Below are positions 59,672-64,000 of a DNA stretch of 64,000 nucleotides, in pieces. The translations under genes were made by a program, and so were the position numbers. The stretch's first letter is position 1; every line of letters begins with the position of its first letter. The notes under the pieces were generated by a model. It was not told where the DNA came from and did no database searches. It saw nothing but the letters and a program-made list of their open reading frames with translations. The stretch lies in assembly GCA_963746265.1 (NCBI GenBank), contig CAVVAM010000019.1, forward strand, positions 1 to 64,000, in the 5' to 3' direction. Source of the DNA: Ilumatobacter sp963746265 (GTDB lineage: Bacteria; Actinomycetota; Acidimicrobiia; Acidimicrobiales; Ilumatobacteraceae).

Positions 59672-60429
59672 GGCCGGGCGGCCGAGCTCCCGAGCCGTCG
59701 TTTCAGGCCCCGACCCAGGGCCGACGGACGGTGGCCGGACTCGATCTGATCGAGCAGTCTGCCGAGCTCGCGACGCACCTTGGTCGAACCGTGCCTCGAT
59801 GCGATCGAGATCGCGCCGGCGACGGCCAGGCCCGGAATCGCCACGGCCGCCGTGGGCGCCGCCACGACCGCGGCGGTGGTCAGCGCGCCGGCGCTCGTCA
59901 CACCGGCCGTCCCAGCGGTGGTTCGACGAACGACCGTCCGGTCGGCCGACAGCCGCACGATCGATCGCTCGGCGTCGATCGGAGACACTTGCCCGACGAT
60001 GAGCCGAACCGATCCCAACGCCGCTCCACCGCCGATCCACCGCACCCGACGCTGCGTGCCGGCCACGAGATCTCCGCGCTTGCGCCACTCCCCCGATTGC
60101 CCGTCGCCGTACTCCCGACGCAGGTGATGGCCGCAGGTGAACCACTCGTCGAGCCGGTCGAATGCCTCCGCCGCCGGATGGGACACGGTGCGTTCGACCA
60201 CCACCGACCGCGGGCCGACCAATCGGTCGAGGCGGCCCGGACCGGGTTCGGGCCCGAGTCGTTCGATCGCGAGTGAGGCGTTGATGGCCTCCGGCGTGAT
60301 CCCGAGCTCGACGGCGGCCTCGACGAGCGCATCCGGCGCGATGCCCATCTCCAACAATTCCGAGTCGTCGAGCTCCACGGCGCGGCGGACGACCCGCTGC
60401 ACCGCCTCCTCGTCGAGCCGTTCGGTCAT
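59668..60429 (-). CDS. Hypothetical protein with N-terminal helical domain and one hydrophobic segment
   Basis: A 253-residue protein. Residues 1-55 form a charged helical domain (DEEAVQRVVRRAVELDDSELLEMGIAPDALVEAAVELGITPEAINASL) of a type at the front of many bacterial proteins of unknown function. A middle domain (about 60-160) has SRPBCC-like text (VSHPAAEAFDRLDEWF). A hydrophobic Ala-rich segment (about 175-215) and a basic C-terminus follow. It is coupled to the lipoprotein gene (GTGA) and lies 147 bases downstream of rplL past a terminator. Confidence 0.6.
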   Translation of the reverse strand: MTERLDEEAVQRVVRRAVELDDSELLEMGIAPDALVEAAVELGITPEAINASLAIERLGPEPGPGRLDRLVGPRSVVVERTVSHPAAEAFDRLDEWFTCGHHLRREYGDGQSGEWRKRGDLVAGTQRRVRWIGGGAALGSVRLIVGQVSPIDAERSIVRLSADRTVVRRTTAGTAGVTSAGALTTAAVVAAPTAAVAIPGLAVAGAISIASRHGSTKVRRELGRLLDQIESGHRPSALGRGLKRRLGSSAARP

Positions 60430-60518
60430 CGCGGCACAGTCTACGAACGCCCCGCGACGAGGCGCAGGTCGGGCCCGACACCGAGCCGCCTCGGCCGGTC
60501 GCACCCATCGACGCGGCA

Positions 60519-60542
60519 GGGCCCCGGGTCTCCCCGGGGCCC
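60519..60542 (-). terminator. Terminator after rplL
   Basis: A 10-bp stem (GGGCCCCGGG / CCCGGGGCCC) with a TCTC loop, 35 bases beyond the rplL stop. Bases flanking it on the minus strand carry no T run. Confidence 0.65.
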
Positions 60543-60576
60543 CGATCGACGATTCAGCGCCCGAAGACGCCGGACC

Positions 60577-60957
60577 TCACTTGAGCTCGACGGTGGCGCC
60601 GGCCTCTTCGAGCTTGGCCTTGGCGGCCTCGGCGGCAGCCTTGTCGGCCTTCTCGAGGATCGGCTTCGGTGCACCGTCGACGAGGTCCTTGGCCTCTTTG
60701 AGGCCCAGGCTGGTCAGTTCGCGAACGGCCTTGATCACCTGGATCTTCTGGCCGCCGGCCTCGGTGAGGACGACATCGAACTCGTCCTGCTCCTCGGCAG
60801 CTGCCTCGCCGCCACCACCGGCGGGGGCGGCGGCGGCGACGGCGACCGGAGCAGCCGCGGTGACGTCGAACTTCTCTTCGAAGGCGTCGAGGAGCTCCTT
60901 GAGCTCGATGACGGTCATGCTGGAAATGGACTCGAGGATCTCGTCCTTGGTTGCCAT
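60577..60957 (-). CDS. rplL: 50S ribosomal protein L7/L12
   Basis: A 126-residue stalk protein. The N-terminal dimerisation region (ILESISSMTVIELKELLDAFEEKFDV) is followed by an Ala/Gly hinge and the C-terminal factor-binding domain (EFDVVLTEAGGQKIQVIKAVRELTSLGLKEAKDLVDGAPKPI). It recruits translation GTPases. It is 86 bases downstream of rplJ in the same transcript. Confidence 0.98.
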   Translation of the reverse strand: MATKDEILESISSMTVIELKELLDAFEEKFDVTAAAPVAVAAAAPAGGGGEAAAEEQDEFDVVLTEAGGQKIQVIKAVRELTSLGLKEAKDLVDGAPKPILEKADKAAAEAAKAKLEEAGATVELK

Positions 60958-61043
60958 GGGGTATCTCCTTGAAAGTGTCGCACCGATCGGTGCGGGCGAT
61001 GGGTTGTCTGAGAATGGATGGAACGGTCGACGAAGCTGGCTGC

Positions 61044-61589
61044 TCAGGCAGCCTGCTTCTCGATGAGGGCGTTGAGGCCGTATGCGAAGTTGCGTGGCAA
61101 CGCCTGCAACAGACCGGCGGTCTTGACCAGCGGGGCCTGCAACGCCCCGGCAAAGTTCGCCAGCAATACCTCGCGCGACGGCAGATCGGCCAGCGCCGTG
61201 ACGTCGTCGGCCGACAGCTCGGCATCGCCGAGCACGCCGCCCTTGATGACGAGCAACGGCTGTGTCCTCGACGCATCGCGGAGTGCCTTGGCGGCACCGG
61301 CGACATCGCCGTAGACGAACGTCAGGGCGGTCGGGCCCGTCAGATGTTGCTCGAGACCCGTGACGCCGGTGTCCTTGACGGCGATCTTCGTCAGCGTGTT
61401 CTTGTAGATCACGTGCTGGGCGTCAGCCGGACGGAGTGCATTTCGGACGTCGGCCATGTCTGGCACCGACATGCCGCGATACTCGGTCACGAACACCGCC
61501 CGCGCCTCGTTCAGCTTGGTGGCGATCTCCGCAACTGTTGCCACCTTGTCGGCACGCGGTTCGCGCGCGTGGGTGTCAGTCTCACTCAT
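61044..61589 (-). CDS. rplJ: 50S ribosomal protein L10
   Basis: A 181-residue L10: KVATVAEIATKLNEARAVFVTEYRGMSVPDMADVR and later VYGDVAGAAKALRDASRTQPLLVIKGG, with the C-terminal helix that holds L7/L12 dimers. The start at 61589 has AAAGGAGGTG upstream; the frame is open further but without similarity. Confidence 0.96.
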   Translation of the reverse strand: MSETDTHAREPRADKVATVAEIATKLNEARAVFVTEYRGMSVPDMADVRNALRPADAQHVIYKNTLTKIAVKDTGVTGLEQHLTGPTALTFVYGDVAGAAKALRDASRTQPLLVIKGGVLGDAELSADDVTALADLPSREVLLANFAGALQAPLVKTAGLLQALPRNFAYGLNALIEKQAA

Positions 61590-61907
61590 GTGTGCACCTC
61601 CTTTCGCTACTACTCGTGGCTCGCTCCCGAACGAGTCGGGATGGGCGACGCCACGAGGAGCGACCGTCGAAACGGGCGATTCTCGAAGGAGCGTGCACCT
61701 CGGCTGGTGGGACGAACCCATTCTCCGTCGCCCTCATCGGGATCGGGGCCAGCGGTCTTCGGCGAGCAACCGGATATGTCAGACCGGAACGCTACCGGCA
61801 ACCTCGACGCTTCGCACCCGACCGGCCAGGCGTCCGGGTTCCGAGCGAGTGGGAGCGCCAACGGGCGAGCGGCCACCAACGGCCTGCGTGGCCGGGGAAC
61901 GCCGGAG
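61590..61907 (-). promoter_or_regulatory. Long leader of rplJ-rplL, candidate L10 autoregulatory leader
   Basis: The 318-base gap between rplA and rplJ holds no gene. In most bacteria the rplJ leader folds into a kink-turn structure that L10(L12)4 binds to repress its own translation. The length and position fit, but I could not derive a confident fold by eye. Confidence 0.4.
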
Positions 61908-62606
61908 CTAGTCGGACTCGGGCTTGAGGCGGTTGATGTCGACCCGAACTCCCGGCCCCATCGTGGCCGACACCGTGATCTTCTTGATGTAGCGACCCTT
62001 GGCCGACGCAGGCTTGGCGCGCTGGATCTCGTCGAGCACGGCACGGAAGTTGGCGTCGAGCTGCGCCTGGTCGAACCCGGCCCGGCCGAGGCGAACGTGC
62101 ACGTTGCCGTACCGATCGGTGCGGTACTCGACCTTGCCGCCCTTGAACTCCTCCACGGCCTTGCCGACGTCGGTGGTCACCGTGCCCGTCTTCGGGTTCG
62201 GCATCAGCCCACGTGGACCCAGCACCCGCCCGAGACGGCCGACGAGCGGCATCATGTCGGGCGTGGCGATCGCGATGTCGAAGTCCATCTGGCCACCTTC
62301 CACCGTCGCCGCCAGGTCGTCGCCGCCGACGAGGTCGGCGCCCGCTTCACGGGCGGCGTCGGCAGCTTCGCCGGTCGCGAACACGGCGACCTTCACGTCC
62401 TTGCCCGTGCCCGACGGGAGCGCCACCGTGCCCCGCACCATCTGGTCCGCCTTGCGGGGGTCCACGCCGAGCCGGAACACGACGTCGAGGTTCTCGTCGA
62501 ACTTGGCGCTCGCCGTCTCCTTGGCGATGCGCACTGCGTCCGACGGCCCGTAGAACTGGTCTCGATCGAACTTCTTCAGCGAATCTGCGTACTTCTTGCC
62601 GGACAT
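61908..62606 (-). CDS. rplA: 50S ribosomal protein L1
   Basis: A 232-residue L1 with MSGKKYADSLKKFDRDQFY at the start, the LGRVLGPRGLMPNPKTGTVT signature and the C-terminal FRAVLDEIQRAKPASAKGRYIKKITVSATMGPGV. It forms the mobile L1 stalk at the E site. It lies 163 bases downstream of rplK. Confidence 0.97.
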   Translation of the reverse strand: MSGKKYADSLKKFDRDQFYGPSDAVRIAKETASAKFDENLDVVFRLGVDPRKADQMVRGTVALPSGTGKDVKVAVFATGEAADAAREAGADLVGGDDLAATVEGGQMDFDIAIATPDMMPLVGRLGRVLGPRGLMPNPKTGTVTTDVGKAVEEFKGGKVEYRTDRYGNVHVRLGRAGFDQAQLDANFRAVLDEIQRAKPASAKGRYIKKITVSATMGPGVRVDINRLKPESD

Positions 62607-62769
62607 GTTGTCTCCCTCGTGGTTGAGCTCCCCCGGCGAGGTCCTCCGAGGCCGAGCTATTGGTTGTGTAGAAGTGTTCGATGTCGTGCCGAATCGACAC
62701 GGACGCCAGGCCGCTGGCAGGACAACGAGGTCGAAGCGTCAGCGGAGGCCGAGTTCGACCGTGGGGTGG

Positions 62770-63195
62770 TCAGCCGACAGCGATCCCCATCGAGCGCGCC
62801 GTACCGCGGATCTGCTGTTTGGCGGCTTCGATGTCGTTCGCGTTGAGGTCGGGCATCTTGATCTTGGCGATTTCCTCGATCTGAGCATCGGTGATCGTGC
62901 CGACGGTCTCCGAGCCCGGATTGTTCGCGGCCTTGTCGAGGCCGAGGGCCTTGCGGATGAGCACGGGGGCCGGCGGCGTCTTCAGGATGAAGTCGAACGT
63001 CCGGTCCTCGTAGATCGTGATCTCGGTGGGCACGACCGTCCCGGCCTGAGCCTCGGTCTGCGCGTTGTACGCCTTGACGAAGTCCATGATCGCGATGCCG
63101 TGCGGACCCAGCGCGGTGCCGACGGGCGGCGCCGGGCTGGCTTTGCCGGCCTCGATCTGGATCTTGACGATCGCAGCGACTTTCTTCTTTGCCAT
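62770..63195 (-). CDS. rplK: 50S ribosomal protein L11
   Basis: A 141-residue L11: IKIQIEAGKASPAPPVGTALGPHGIAIMDFVKAYNAQT, then FDFILKTPPAPVLIRKALGL and the C-terminal RNA-binding domain ending RGTARSMGIAV. It forms the GTPase-associated centre. It is 39 bases downstream of nusG. Confidence 0.98.
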   Translation of the reverse strand: MAKKKVAAIVKIQIEAGKASPAPPVGTALGPHGIAIMDFVKAYNAQTEAQAGTVVPTEITIYEDRTFDFILKTPPAPVLIRKALGLDKAANNPGSETVGTITDAQIEEIAKIKMPDLNANDIEAAKQQIRGTARSMGIAVG

Positions 63196-63234
63196 CTTCG
63201 TTTCTCTCTGTCTGGAAGTCGTGGAGCTCGTTGC

Positions 63235-64000
63235 TCAGAGCTTGCTGACCTGGCTGAAGTCCATCTCCACCAGGGTCTCGCGACCGAAGATGTTCACCAG
63301 CACCTTCAGCTTCATGTGGTCGGCGTTGATCTCGGCGACGGTACCGAGGAAGTCCGCGAACGGCCCCTCCTTCACGCGCACGCTCTCGCCTTCTTCGTAG
63401 TCGAGCTTGGGCCTGGGACGTGCGGCCTCGGCGTCGGTGCCGGCCGCTTTGGTCGACAGGAACGTGCGCACCTCGCGGCGGCGCAGCGGCGTCGGCTTCT
63501 GCCCACGGTCGCTCTGGCCCACGAATCCGGTGACGCCAGGTGTGTTGCGGATGCAGTACCAGGATTCGTCGGTCATCCGGCACCGGACCAGCAGGTAGCC
63601 GGGGAACACCTTGCGCTGGACCGTCTGCTTCTTGCCGTTCTTGAACTCGACGACCTCTTCCATGGGGATCACGACCTCGTAGATCGAGTCCTCCATGTTC
63701 ATCGACTGGATGCGGGCGTTGAGGTTGGCGGTGACCTTCTTCTCATAACCCGACTGGGTGTGAACGACGTACCAGGAGCCGGGACGGGTCCAGGGGTCGT
63801 CCTCATCGGGCTCGTCGGGGGTCTCGGCGACTGCGTCCTCTTCGGAGATGACCTCGGCGTCGGCCTCGGCCTCGGCCTCGGCGTCGACGATGTCGCCGGG
63901 GGAATCCTCGGTCGCGGCGTCGTCGGTCGTGGTGTCATCGGTGTCGGCGTCGACGTCGGCGTCGACGTCGGCCAGATCGCCGACGGGGAGGAGATCGCCG
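63235..64000 (-). CDS. nusG: Transcription termination/antitermination factor NusG (5' end outside window)
   Basis: At least 255 codons, open to the window edge, so the start is missing. The NGN domain begins PGSWYVVHTQSGYEKKVTANLNARI and continues VFPGYLLVRCRMTDESWYCIRNTPGVTGFVG. The KOW domain is EGESVRVKEGPFADFLGTVAEINADHMKLKVLVNIFGRETLVEMDFSQV. An acidic Asp/Glu/Ala/Thr-rich extension of at least 75 residues precedes the NGN domain, as in other Actinobacteria. secE is expected just beyond the window. Confidence 0.96.
   Translation of the reverse strand, partial: GDLLPVGDLADVDADVDADTDDTTTDDAATEDSPGDIVDAEAEAEADAEVISEEDAVAETPDEPDEDDPWTRPGSWYVVHTQSGYEKKVTANLNARIQSMNMEDSIYEVVIPMEEVVEFKNGKKQTVQRKVFPGYLLVRCRMTDESWYCIRNTPGVTGFVGQSDRGQKPTPLRRREVRTFLSTKAAGTDAEAARPRPKLDYEEGESVRVKEGPFADFLGTVAEINADHMKLKVLVNIFGRETLVEMDFSQVSKL

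Noticed and set aside
60430..60445. GGCACAGTC near 60436 as a promoter-motif match
   Set aside because: It points away from the nearby genes, and its CCTCCT partner is at a different spacing (about 20 bases).

Overview
The window looks like a high-GC actinobacterial chromosome segment. The evidence is a WhiB protein, the long charged coiled-coil insertion near the N-terminus of RNA polymerase beta', an acidic N-terminal extension on NusG, many GTG starts, and a flagellar gene set without the P- and L-ring genes of diderm bacteria. I infer a member of the Acidimicrobiia from overall gene style, not from a phylogenetic test. The first ~2.3 kb is different: visibly lower GC for ~1.3 kb, then the N-terminal part of a sulfatase that breaks off. 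It may be a horizontal insertion or an assembly chimera.

Layout. 2.5-4.1 kb (minus): CBS-domain protein, rpsG and rpsL with promoter and terminator. 4.1-7.5 kb: a large secreted PA14/fibronectin-like protein (minus) divergent from a whiB gene (plus). 7.7-12.7 kb: an EAL-HDOD signalling protein, three small coupled unknown genes, a peptidoglycan carboxypeptidase and a sigma-70-family factor. 13-38.9 kb (mostly plus): fliC, fliD, fliS, a FliT-position gene, a small membrane protein with a FliF-like tail, fliH, flgB, flgC, fliE, fliF, fliG, a 0.9-kb gap, fliI, fliJ, a lytic transglycosylase, fliK, flgD, flgE, fliM, fliN, fliO, fliP, fliQ, fliR, flhB, then fliW-csrA (minus), flhA, an FlhF-like protein without GTPase domain, and a small membrane protein. 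39.2-42 kb (minus): flgN-flgK-flgL. 42.1-47.2 kb (plus): flbD, motA, motB, fliL, an unknown gene and a triple-PAS protein. 47.2-50.2 kb (minus): a membrane glycosyltransferase with a degenerate GGDEF-like N-terminus and a repetitive tail. 50.4-64 kb (minus): rpoC, rpoB, two envelope genes, rplL, rplJ, rplA, rplK and the start-truncated nusG.

How it works together. The flagellar island supplies rod, hook, filament, C-ring, export apparatus, stator, two candidate wall-cutting enzymes and a FliW-CsrA switch. It lies between rpoC and rpsL, which are close neighbours in most bacteria. No chemotaxis genes and no flgF/flgG are visible here. Seven upstream regions of flagellar units carry a shared bipartite motif, roughly CCTSCTGG, 16-17 bases, CGSACWGTC, which I propose is the flagellar promoter of this lineage. 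The fliC leader carries a hairpin with GGA in its loop plus a second GGA in the Shine-Dalgarno sequence, the layout expected of a CsrA target.

Main points for follow-up: the flagellar promoter motif with the adjacent divergent sigma factor; the fliC leader with FliW/CsrA; the FliF-tail mimic at 17.2 kb; the GTPase-less FlhF; FliM without a CheY-binding peptide; and Arg88 in ribosomal protein S12.
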